The notes beneath the pieces are model-generated. The model was not told the DNA's origin and did not search any database. It saw nothing but the letters and a program-made list of their open reading frames with translations. 64,000 nucleotides of DNA from Phoebastria nigripes (Eukaryota; Chordata; Aves; Procellariiformes; Diomedeidae): the NCBI GenBank assembly GCA_035582835.1, contig JAYKAV010003126.1:315706-379705 (forward strand), given 5' to 3'. Shown here piece by piece: positions 26,845-38,104 of this stretch (within the stretch, counting starts at the first letter, position 1; every line of letters begins with the position of its first letter). The position numbers and the translations under genes were made by a program.

Positions 26845-27370
26845 AAGTTATAGATTATAAACTCAGAAGACACCATTATGTTCACCTAGTCTGACCTTTG
26901 GTACAGTTCTTAATATGTACTTTCACTGAGCACTTCTCGCATCAAGGCTATAACTTTTGGCAGCGTTAGGACTCTTCTCCTAGAAAAACATCCCAACATA
27001 AAGACTTGAAGTGATGGGGAATCAATAACGTGCTTTAGCAATCTGTTACACAGAACCCCCATGGTTTAAAAATGTGTGTTTTATTTCCAAAATGATTTAA
27101 ATGATTTTGTCCATTGGCTTTTCCCATGCTTCTGTCAGCTAGATTAAAGAGCTTTCCTTTATCAGAAGTCTTCTCTCCATGTTCCTACTTATAGATTCAA
27201 AGGTGACTTAATCATAATCTTTTCTCAGATAAACTAAATAAATCAATCTTGTTTAGTCTTTAACTGTAAAGAAGGCTTTCCAGACCTCTATAAATCCAAA
27301 CACTCTTCTAGACTCTCCACTTTGCAAGATGTGATTTCATATCTGAAATATCTGACATATTTTCTGCTTC
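26845..27370 (-). mobile_element. Old CR1 LINE 3' fragment, antisense
   Basis: The plus strand reads as the reverse complement of the 3' part of an old CR1 lineage that is abundant in turtles and crocodilians. Landmarks in order are 'ccattatgttcacctagtctgacct' (about 26,872), 'catcaaggctataacttttgg' (26,940), 'agacttgaagtgatggggaatc' (27,002), 'agattaaagagctttccttt' (27,141) and 'gataaactaaataaatcaat' (27,228). The strand is inferred from this order. The copy is diverged and truncated well before reverse transcriptase. It is the same lineage as the copy at 52.9 kb. Confidence 0.75.
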
Positions 27371-28128
27371 TAGTTGTATGACTTTTCCTGGTTTTATTGA
27401 AATTTCTGTAGTTTAAATCAGGCCACCTCATCAAACGATTCAGAATGCTCTGTGAAATCAGCCCTTCATTGCAATTATTTCTTATAACTCAAAGCTCTTA
27501 TTGATAATTAGTGTAGAGATGCTGTCTGATCACTTACCCCAGATCTACAGTGCAGTACAGTTACGATCAGGATTTTACTTAGGTTTTTAGAGATTTCTGA
27601 TGGAGTATGTTCACATTATGTTTGCAAAGACTCCTCTCAGAAAAACACAAAAGTATTCTTCCTTGTATTTATTTTTATCACAGTTTCACATACTGGTTCA
27701 GCTTTTCACTTCTGGATGGCTGTTTCATAGACAACTTCTGATGACAAAGCTTGGAGAACACTATGACTTAATTTACTTATTTATTTGCTTGTAATTAAAC
27801 AGGTTTGGCGGTCTTGGTCTAGTTTTAGTGAGCAAATATCTTCCTCTAAAATTTACCAAAATAGCTAGTAGAGTTTACATACTGATTGGTCAAAGGCTGC
27901 AAATACCACAGACTACTTTCTTTACTTGCACATATGAGAGGTGCTAACAGTATTTGTGACAGCATATGGGCTAGTTTCACATCATTTCTAAAATATTTCC
28001 AAGCTACATCATACGGCAGAGTAGTCAGAGATATTTTGACTTGGTTACTCTGTCACATATATGAGGAAAGGCTTTTGTAGCTCTAAGCCTAAAGGAAACA
28101 ATTTAGGGAAGAGTCTTACTATATTGCC

Positions 28129-28170
28129 TTTTTTTTTTTTTTTTTTTTNTTTTTTTTTTTTTTTTTTTTT
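28129..28170. repeat. Poly-T tract with one N
   Basis: About 41 T residues are interrupted by a single N at 28149. The N probably reflects sequencing ambiguity inside the homopolymer. Translations across it (runs of F or K) are artefacts. Confidence 0.95.
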
Positions 28171-29017
28171 AACCTTTCTTCTCATTTACATGTGTTTCAA
28201 TAGTCTTACAGAAGGTGGTAGCAGCTACCCTAAAGAAAGCTTTGTGCCTCTTACATGACTTCCTTTTACAGGAAATATATGGGTTTTTTCAGTTGGAGAC
28301 CACTTTGCTCTTTAATCCTATACGTTTTTTTATATAGGAAGCAGCTGAAGTAATTCTTCTCAAATGAAAATATGTTAAGGAATAGGAACATTTCATGTGT
28401 TGTTCATGTGTTTACAGCCAAGAAGTCAAATTTAAATCAGAATCTCAGCACCATAATATTTTAGCAAATGTTACCAGCTGTTCAGCTCCACACTTTCCTC
28501 CTTCTAAAAGCAAGTAAGAAAGTGAAAATCCATCATATCAGTCAGCTAGTGGTTCTTAGTACCCTTACCTTGACAGATGATACATCAGAGTGCCTGNCTT
28601 TCTGGAAATTTTAGTTTTAATGGGCTGGGATCCATCTTCCTGCAAATACTAAAATAAAAATATGCATCAGGTCATTTATATATGACTTGAGCCTATATAT
28701 ATGTTCTTCTGAGAAATAGTACTTAATTTTTCTTCTACGTCTATTTATTATGTCTGACTATGTTTTTCTTCATTGAAAGGGCCAATGAAAGTAGCATGGC
28801 GGCTGTAGTATTTTGATATCCTTCCAAATGCAAGGAAGTGTGAGAATATTAAAAAAAAAAAAGAAAAAAGTAGAGACGGTAGAAAATTTCTGAGAAATTT
28901 GCCAAAAAATTAATTTAAGGGGAAAAAAAATCCTCATGAAAGGGGAATAAAAAAACCCCAAAGAAAGTATTTTGCGTTACAGTCAATGGGATCCCAGGAA
29001 AAAAATCCTTCTTCATA

Positions 29018-29079
29018 CATATATAATTCTATATTATATATAATTCTAGACTATATATATATAATCATATAAATATGTT
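29018..29079. repeat. TA-rich block with duplicated unit
   Basis: TATATAATTCTA occurs twice, near 29,020 and 29,037, and is followed by a TA dinucleotide run. The block is self-complementary over much of its length and could extrude as a cruciform or act as an unpairing element. It is most likely a simple microsatellite. Confidence 0.8.
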
Positions 29080-30489
29080 GTTCCCTATATGCTATATTAC
29101 CTAGACTGCATTCTTCTCTCATAGCTGTGCAGAGCCCTGCATGATAGAGTATGGANGCTAAACATAATGTTAGATGCTACTGTAGTAAAGATCAATATAT
29201 ATATTTATTGTAATAAAGACAAATAAATTATCTAGGGGTGAACATGGTTTTTAAACACTATAATCTTTGTCCACACAATAGCAAAACAATGTTTAACTCT
29301 GAACAGCTAAAATATGTGAGGTAAAATAGCCTCTAATCTAGGCTTTTTGCCAGATAGGTGTGACCTTGGTGGCGATGGGAAATAACAGACAGATTACACT
29401 GTACATTTCTAGTACCATAGAAACAGTCCTGGAAATATGATTTTTTAAATTTTCTCCCCTCTGGCAAATACAAACTACTTTGAAAAGCCAGTTGAAACCG
29501 TACGCCTTAGACACCAACCTGGGTAGCCTAATGCCACTGGGGGTTTTTGGCAGCAAAACTGGAGNAAGTGAGGAAAACAAATGGGGCACGTTTAAATCCA
29601 CGACATTTTGTATTATCATTTCTTATATGGGGGAGCTTGCCAAATATTAGAATAACTCAGATGCAAGCTTCATTTGCACGTCTATATCAAATAATAGCTT
29701 CTTGTCTTTAAAGTCAAACCCCTTCGTTACCCAGCTCCAGCCTGTTTGACCCATTAACTTGTTAGGACGCTGACCTTTCCCAGTATTCTCAGACTTTACT
29801 GCCCAGCTGTCAACTTATCCTGTATATCCACACTTTCCCTTGTACTACTCTTCAAACACAGGAAAAGCTCCATACTAAAATCCAAACATCCATTACCTTA
29901 TCTTTCTTCAAATCCAGATTTACAGCTCGTATCTCTCATGTAACCTACTCATGTCTTTCTTTTTTGCTACTTGTTTACTTCCAACCTCTACCCTTGCATT
30001 AGCAACAACAAAACCACTAGAAATGTGTGAATACCTGATTTCATTTTTGTTGTTTTCTGCTGACTGAAATGAAAAGGAAAAAAAAAAATCAATATTTTCT
30101 TTTGATAATTCATTTTACTTTCATTTCTAGTCAGTCTGGCAAAAATGAAAAGAAAGATGAAATTATTTTGAACTGAAAAAGTATTTGCTTGACCCTAAAC
30201 AAAGTAATTCAAATTGCTTCTTAAGCTCCATTTTTTATTATAAAGGAATTGATTTTTTTAAACATTATTTTTATTTAAATTTTTTTTTTCCTAGCTTTTT
30301 CCTTTTTTCAAACAGTATGCACGTATTTTGGTTGACATGATTCAGCTTCTTTTTGTTTTCATCAAAAAGATTCGATAGGAAAAATTGCCCATACTCAGAA
30401 ACAGAAATGGAACACAAAATATTGTAATACTTCTTTGCTATGTTCGTTTATGTGCAAATTCAGCCTTCATGTCCTGTTTCATGTGCTCC

Positions 30490-30590
30490 TGTCTTAATCT
30501 GTAAAGTTTGCTGGGCAATGATGCCTCCATTTAGTGTTTGTGCAACACCTGCCACAAAAAAGTTTGGACCTTAGTACGGACTTTTTATTT
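30490..30590 (+). repeat. L2/MIR-type 3' tail fragment
   Basis: The blocks 'cttaatctgtaaagtttgctggg', 'atgcctccatttagtgtttgt' and 'gcaacacctgccacaaa' line up in order with the old amniote tail 'ctgtaagctctttggggcaggga...tgtctc...gtttgtacagcacctagcacaatgg' shared by L2 and some MIR elements. It is heavily decayed and seems to be in sense orientation. Family assignment is from memory. Confidence 0.5.
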
Positions 30591-33500
30591 ATAGTCCAAA
30601 CCAAATGCCAGTAAGGGATGGAAATTGCCTACCTTTCCTGTCCTTTCCAGGTTTAAACTTCAATCAGGTGTCTCAAAAATACTGAGCAGAAATATTCACA
30701 TGAATAAAATAATTGTATTTATATAGCCAAGTGGAAGCACTTAAGGGTTGTTTAATGTATAAGTACAAAACTATTAACAAGAACATAAATTTTGCCAAGA
30801 ATGTTGGCAAGAGATGATGTATTCCTTAAAGGATTTACCTATACCCATTATTTTAACCTTTAGCAAGACAACATCAGAAAANTTAGTTAAGGTGTCAGCT
30901 TAAAGGTTTGAAAAATGTTGGAGAAGCTTTGGACAGGAAAATTCACCTTTTGGTATGCTTTAAATAGCTTTCNAAGCCAAAACCTCTTGGGCACAAGTGT
31001 GCAATTACTTGAGGAGTATTGAGTTGATTGCACATGGCTGCTGTTGGGAGATGTGTGTAGAAGAGAAAACAAAACATCCAACCAAGGAGCAACCCACTAT
31101 CTATCTAGGTATCTAGTGCAGTCAGATAAAAAATGGGTAGAGTAATTTTTTTTTTTTTTTCTTTTTTTTTTAATTGGCATTTGGAAAGACAATATTCCCA
31201 TTGAGTCAGGATTTGCTCTCACAGGTCTTGTCTATCCAAAGCCGTTGGTGCTCTGCACCCACTCCTGGGCTGTACGTGGGAACTGGACACTGCAAAGTTG
31301 TTGTAGGCTTCTGGAATGATGGTTAGCTTCTTCATGCCATCATAGCCAAATTGACTATTTAAGAAACAAAAGATAATGGCACAGCACTAGATTTGTCTCC
31401 TGTGCTCCCCAACTGAAGTATATGACATGTTCTGCAGACTCGGGGCTTCCTAGCTCTACGGGAATGTTCCATTCAGTGGCAGAAATGCTGGTGGGGAACA
31501 ATGATCTCAAATTTCTGGCCTATTTTCAGTTAGGATCTGCACTGTCCTTTCCTGATATCACACAAAGGACATAGAGTTTCAGTACATCCTTAGATTATCA
31601 TATAAAATAACTGCACTAATTATTCCTAGTGAATTATAGAATGAAGTGATCCTGTTCTTTTTTTTAATTTTTTTTTTCCCCTCCCCCTCTGATCGTCCTC
31701 TGATCCTGCAGCGCTTTGCAGGTTTGGGACTATAATCAGCAATTCTGTGTGAAAACTTATCATCTGATTAAGCACTGTTGGTTGAAGCCGATAGGAAGAG
31801 TTGCCTAAAAATAAGGAATCAATTTTGAGCCAAGTGTTGTGATTTTAAAACCACTACTTAAAAGGTATACGATAATGTAATTAGTCAGAGATGCAATTAG
31901 AAACATTTTGATGATGGCTTGAGTGAATGACATTTCTTGCTTAGCCGTGCATTTTGGAAATGTTACAACCTGACTCAAGTTCCCAAAGTAACTTTTGTCT
32001 TGAACTTTGTACGCTGTAGAAGTGGAAAAAATAATTGGCAATTCCTTTGAGGTGATGCTCTCCTGACGCTCGCCCAAAATGCCTTTGCTACAACATCGCT
32101 CTTGTATCGTAGCCTTTCTTCAGATCAAAAAGCAATTTCAAGCAACCCAGCTTTATGTCAGATTGAGCAAAGACTAATCAGACTTTCAATCTTGAAGATA
32201 CTCTTTAGGGAAGCATGTTATACAGACACATTTAATATGCGGTCTGCTGATTAGCTTTCCATTTCTTAGCCACCTAGTAAAGCTTCATGGTGAATTCACC
32301 AACTACTTAGCATGTAACCACGTACGACAGAATTGTGGTTTACTGTCCCTGTGCGCATCCATAGCAAATGCAAGTTAATTTTACTTAAGCCATCCTAGAA
32401 CAAGAGAGAATCAAACTTATCATCTGCGTTGGCTTACTTCTTTCACAGGGCAAGGGCACACGCACGAAGAAATGTCATGCTGTAACTTGTGAGACTCTGT
32501 ACGTTCCTCTTGGATCTGAACGCTACATTACAGATTGGACCAAGGAAAGCAATACTTGGGCTAGGACTATCTTNTGGCTAATGTGCAAAGATTGGCTGTG
32601 GGATAACTTAAAATTTGGGAATGAGACTGAAAACTTACAAAAGTAGGTGGTACTTTGTAGTTGCCTGTTCTAGCGGGGGTTCTGTTGCCAGATGTCATAA
32701 TCTAATTGCTTTGGTGGAAAACTAGTAAAGAAAGATGCTTTTTGAAAAGGACTTAATGAAAAAAAAAAGTTAATAAACATGAACAGAGCAATATGAAATG
32801 GATAAGGATAGAAAAGACTTCACTGAGGGTCAGTGTTATGGATGGTTCTGCATGAACATTAGGAAGGAAAAATAGTTTGGGATAGAAGCTGGGACTACAA
32901 CTGTAAGAACAGGTTCAAGTCTGGCAATGTAGATGTGAAGCCCTTTATATGTAGGGATCTGAACCTGCAGTTTTACCTTTAATTAAATATTTTTTTTAAA
33001 CTAAAACACATTTTCTTGGTATATTTGAAAACTGTTCATTCTAGAAGAAAACAACCAATATTTTTAATGACTAGCTGTTCAGAAACAGCCTAGTATACAA
33101 AAAACTGCACATCATTTTGCTTCTGTGTACACAAAAGAAAAATTGGATATTTTCAAGGTTGTATAACCTGTTCTTTTTTTTTTTTTTTCCCTCTGTGAAA
33201 GCTGGAGGGTTAGGCCTCTGTATAATTTGCCGAATCAAATGTTCTTTCACATAATCAGTGATGGATGGAATGTACAGATGTTTCATCATCATTTAACACT
33301 GAGTAAACCTCTCTCCAGAGTTTCTGCAGATCTCCTTATCTGTTATATACTACCCTGTTTAAAACTATGACTGATTTTTGCTATACTAAATCCTTTCCAC
33401 AGAGTGACTTTCTTTAACAGTATGTCATTGATTATTTTTCCTATGGCATTCTGTTTTCAATTTTTTATGTCCGGTCTTCTGTTTTTGTTTTTTTTCATAT

Positions 33501-36270
33501 TTGGAGGGGATGTTGGGTATGGTGAGTTATTTCAGGATGAACCTATCTTTCATTGGAAGGTAGCATCAGTTAAAAAACCTTCTATTTACTCCAGACTTAG
33601 TATTTACCGTGGCTCAGCTGAGCATAGGAAAGTGTTAAACAGCTGTATTATGGCAACTGTTTGGCACAATGTAGTAAGTCCACAACTCAGATGACACTGC
33701 AGTCACTGTGAGAGAGGGACAGTAACAGCAGACTGATTAAACATCAATGCCTCGGAGGAAAGCTTTGCCTTGCACCCTGTGACTTGTTTTTCTTGCTTGT
33801 GACATCTTGCAGATTTTTGTTTAAAATGTGCATAATTTTGTAGATACAGTACTTACAGACTTTAATCAGCAGTAAAGATAAAACAGTATCGCTTTTGTTC
33901 CCCCGCTAAAGCTCTTTTCATGTAGTGTCACTAGCTGCTCAACAGCCACATTTATTCTGAATGTCTTGTACAGCCCATCCAGTCCACAGGAGCAAGAATG
34001 TTCCTTACTCTTTTTTCCTACAACAAACATTTTCAACACATTTTCTATCCCAGGTTTAGGAATCACGATTAATCCTGCAGTAACATCTGTCCTTGCTCAT
34101 CCTGCAGCTGTGCATGACCCCCCCAAAATGTCAGAGGACAACTCCCCCACTATTCCATAATCCTCTCACTTTGCTGATGGCCCTGATTTGGCTAAAAACT
34201 CCAAAATGTGAATGGTGGAGGAGGAGGTCAACCTGATTCCTAACAAGACCGTTCTGACAAAATCACAGAGGAGGATTTCTTTTCCTTTCAAACCTGGAGG
34301 CATAGAAGCAGACCAGAACTAACAAGTGCCAGATATAAATCTGGCACAAATTGATCCTTTTTAGTTGAATGGAATAACACAGCTTTCTCCCATCTGATGA
34401 TTTGGCCCTCCATTTCTCATCAGTAAGAAATAAATACATTTTTATAGACAGAGGAAAAAAAAAAACATTAGCTCTGAAGACTGTTCATCAGTTGTTGTGT
34501 AACACCACTTAGATTAAGTTGGGAAAACTTAATTAAAACCAAAAAATTTAAATTTCTCATGAGAAATTAAATGCAGTGTGCTTCCTTCTTTCTGTTTGAC
34601 CCTCTTATTGCTGTTTACTTTCTGCAATATTGTAAATTATCTAAACAAAACTGAATCAGTGGGCTATAGTTATATTGTGCTGTTTACAGAGAAATAGTTT
34701 TGTGCTGTCCTCATAGTAGAGGGACAGGCAAGAACTTGACATTTACCTCTGCTGTTTGCCAACAGCCAGCTGGTCTGACAGCGTATGTGTATAGCAGGAC
34801 AATTGGCATAAGCAAAGCTTTATGTAGCATGTGCCATTTCTTGCAATGAGGGGGTCAAAAACCTGGACACAATAAAAGCTGGAGATAGATACTTTAAGAT
34901 TTTGAGGAGCATGTATAGAAAATATAGGACAGAAATCCACAGAAAGGTAAGTCTTTTAATACTATTCATGGAAGAGCTTACTGCACTTTATGCATAAAAA
35001 AATGAATACTGGGGTCCTTTTAACATGAGCTTTCCTAGAAAAGCTGCAATACCTTGCCTGTCTTAGGGTCTCTCATAATTAAATAAATTTGAGTTGGTTT
35101 TTATAAATACAGAAAAGTCTATGGCTGAAAACTTTTTCTTCCCTCTGTTTAAATTTGCAGTGCAAAAAATCACGTCCCCCATTCACATTAGCACAGGTTT
35201 TTGTCTGGGAAAGGGTGTTTGCCCCTATAGGACCATGAAGAATTTGGCAAGAGAAGAGGTGATAAAGAATATGGGTGCCTTAGGTGTTACCTTGATTGTA
35301 AGACCNGGTTCCTAAAGAGGGATATTGCTATAGCCTAACTACTTTGGCTCCTAAGAAGCTAGAAGTACATACATCCTCCCCCCAGAGAACTTACTAAACC
35401 ACCTAAATTTCTCCTACGCCACACAAAACATGATCATCTTGATTGCATCAGTGGCTATTTGCAGCCCAAGGCTACATGCAATTCAGAAACGTACCTTCGG
35501 ATCACCTGAGGAACCTGAGCTGATGGATATGTTCCAGCACAGGATAGGTAGGACAAAAAGCAGCCATCGGTCACAGCCGTTTTCCTTGGTGAGCCCAGTA
35601 AAGGGGCAGAGCCAAGCCAACCTGTTGTTTAAGAGCCTGGGAAGAAGATTTGGATTGGAGGCCAGTCTGTCTGAGGGATTTCACACCCACAGTTCCCACT
35701 TCAAGGAGTGGGCACAAAGCTGGAAGTGCTGTCATAACTGTTGGAACTGCCTGTCCTCCTGTAGCTGAACCTGGGCATATACAGACAGAAACGCATAATT
35801 TTGGGACTTTTGCAGACCAGGAAAAAAAAAAAAAAAGAAAAAAAAAAGCAGGAACCTAATTTTGTAGCATTTGCTAGAGCCTTCTTGTTCACCGAGTAGA
35901 CTGCAGGAGGTGAGGGGAAAGGGAGCAGTCCCCAGTCCTGCTGTTTGGCATGAGAAGTAAAGAACTTGGAATCCATTTATTGCCTGAAACTGTAGTCTAC
36001 TGGTCTGCAGTCCACTTTTCCTTTAGCATTAGAAAGATGGTATTTCTAATTTCCGTTTTACTGACACTAAAATGGTTTTCAAGGATGAAATGTAGAGACA
36101 GAGGAGGCTCAGAAGGCGCATATGAGCCAACACGCGGGAGGTCTGCCTAACAGCCAGAAACAGCACCTCCTCTCCGGTGCTGCAGTCCCACGTCTAAGCA
36201 CTCTTATTACTATTGCACTGCTTCAGAATAAAGGCGTCAGTTTTACTTCAGCTTACACTTTGGTTCCAGA
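30591..36270. other. Non-coding stretch, no gene recognised
   Basis: No gene is supported. Homopolymer tracts occur at about 31,146-31,170, 33,174-33,188 and 35,820-35,847. The 112-codon frame at 35,430-35,768 overlaps frames on both strands, lacks a domain and is treated as chance. Isolated Ns occur near 30,882, 30,973, 32,574 and 35,306. Confidence 0.5.
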
Positions 36271-36273
36271 TAG

Positions 36274-36600
36274 CTAGCACCTTGTTTTTAATTTCCTCTG
36301 TCCTATCATGACATAATTTTCCAAGTGTACATCATTACGGTCATTTACTTCAGTAATTCGGATTGACTCATTAAATTGCTTCCTTTTCGTCTTTACAGAT
36401 GAACCATATTTAATGGCTGTATTATATAACATACATCTGCCAGGACTACTCTGAACTTTCTTGAAGGGCAGTTTAGTTCTGTTCCACCACATTTATCTAA
36501 GCATCTAAGTCTCATTTTGAAGATGCCAAATGTTCTTTCAATTACTATTCTGGTCACTTTTTGAGTTTCATTATAATTTTTAATGATACAGTTTTCAGAG
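36274..36600 (-). pseudogene. PIF/Harbinger transposase C-terminal relic (HARBI1-like)
   Basis: Read on the minus strand, 36,577 down to about 36,432 encodes an asparagine-rich lead-in, then TRIVIERTFGIFKMRLRCLD (ERTFG at 36,539-36,525) and a GG..L.CP..K...V segment. This is the hallmark C-terminal block of the DDE_Tnp_4 nuclease domain of Harbinger transposases and the domesticated HARBI1 family. The last acidic catalytic residue is thought to be the Glu of ERTFG. Near 36,432 the frame shifts and the neighbouring frame continues with CMLYNTAIKYG, the usual 'C.LHN.A...G' helix, ending at a stop at 36,274. The full transposase is about 350 residues, so most of it is missing. I could not trace the upstream catalytic aspartates in adjacent sequence. 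The likely reading is a dead copy; a terminal exon of a domesticated gene with an assembly frameshift is less likely. Confidence 0.7.
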
Positions 36601-36639
36601 AGAATCTGGAGATAAAACAGAGAGAGATTAGGCAATTTT

Positions 36640-38100
36640 TCAAGAGATATCCACTGTCACCTTACAAAGAAAAAGAAAGATTGTTATAAAATAAAAGCCC
36701 TCAGCGTATTAGAATGTATTGGAATACCTAAATGTTTGCTTACTAAGAAAACATTCTTCCTGAAACATACTGTTTGGAAATAACATTACAAAAAACTCTG
36801 GGAGGGAGAGCTGAGATGCATAATACAATAGTATTAAAGCTTATTTGCTCAATATCTTGTTTTTACAATTTCAGCTTAGATCTGACATCCGCGCAGCTAT
36901 AACTCATCAAACTTGTAATTTACATCTTTATAATTCCCTGCAACTAATAAAAGGTACAACAATTAAGGTCGTAACTGAACAAATGGAGGATCTTGTGGTA
37001 ACAACCTTTGCTCACTCCTTCCCTTTTCACCACTGCTATTAGCATTAGGTACTTCATTATGTCAAATTCATTGTGCTACTCCTTTGTTCTTACACAACCT
37101 TGCGTTGTGGGCAGTAACCTGGCAGCCTCCCTCCTATCATCAGAGGCTCCCTGTTGTTCTTGTAATGTAAAAGAGGGAGTTTCATCTGGAGGCAGACCAA
37201 GGAGCCAGTATACATCAGTGCTTTTGCAGCACTGAAGACAAAAAGAGTTCAAGATAATTTGTCATTAATATATACTAGACCGCATCCTGTGGCTATTGCT
37301 CCAGGTTTAGGCATATCAAGGTCAAAGGAGATACTCACTCAAGATGTACAGGATTTGGACCCTTCATTGTGTTAGCTCCTTCTGTATGGTTGGGATTTTT
37401 TTTTTAAGAGGGACCCGTGTCGTAAATGCAGGCTACATAAGCCTTGACCCACTTTTGGGAAAGGGATGTTATTACACACTACCTAAAAGGCTCTTAAGAT
37501 ATTTTTGGCCACTCAACAAATAATGAAAATATATATTCAATACTTTAATGCAGCATCCTTCTTAATATTCTAAACGGGTCAAGGCACCACACCCACATTT
37601 ACTTTTAAATAATGCTCATCTTATATGATCGTTTGCATGTCTTTTTCTTAAATCATTAGTAAGATTTTTAAAACATTTATGGAGTCAAATAAATCACAGA
37701 TTTGAACTACTCTGACAGCTTTTTACTGTTAGGTAAGTTGAGAAAGTATGAGTAACATGCAGCTTGAGCACCCTTCATGGGATAGCCTGTATTCTGACTT
37801 TCAGAAAATCAGATGCTGAATGGTAAGCTTTTGTGTTTTTTTTTTCCTTTCCACATCGTCTTGAACATCTTTATTTTGTCATTTGCTCTTATGATGAGTA
37901 TATTTCTATGACTGGGCTCCCACAAACGTGTTCATAGCTAGTGTAGCAATTACAGATATTTTTAATACTCACATCCTTTTTACTGCTACATAAATTTACA
38001 CCTGTTGAGCCTTTAAACAAGTTGTGTGATACATGCTGACTCCCAGTTTTACACAGTTTCTCCACNTCTAGAACCTGACTGAATGCGTGATGGCTCTGAG
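36640..38100. other. Non-coding stretch between Harbinger relic and CR1
   Basis: No gene is recognised. I looked on the minus strand for the upstream half of the Harbinger transposase and saw no convincing DDE motifs, and I saw no terminal inverted repeat pair. The sequence is AT-rich with a short T run near 37,836-37,846. Confidence 0.45.
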
Positions 38101-38104
38101 TGAC

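Larger units (their letters stand above)
27371..30489. other. Non-coding AT-rich stretch
   Basis: Nothing coding is recognised. It contains a poly-T tract (28129-28170) and a TA-rich block (29018-29079), both listed separately, and scattered Ns near 28,597, 29,156 and 29,565. The 93-codon minus-strand frame at 29,338-29,619 crosses an N and has no recognisable homology. Confidence 0.5.

Noticed and set aside
28061..28258. Plus-strand frame with a poly-Phe core
   Set aside because: The Phe run is a poly-T homopolymer containing an N, not a membrane segment.
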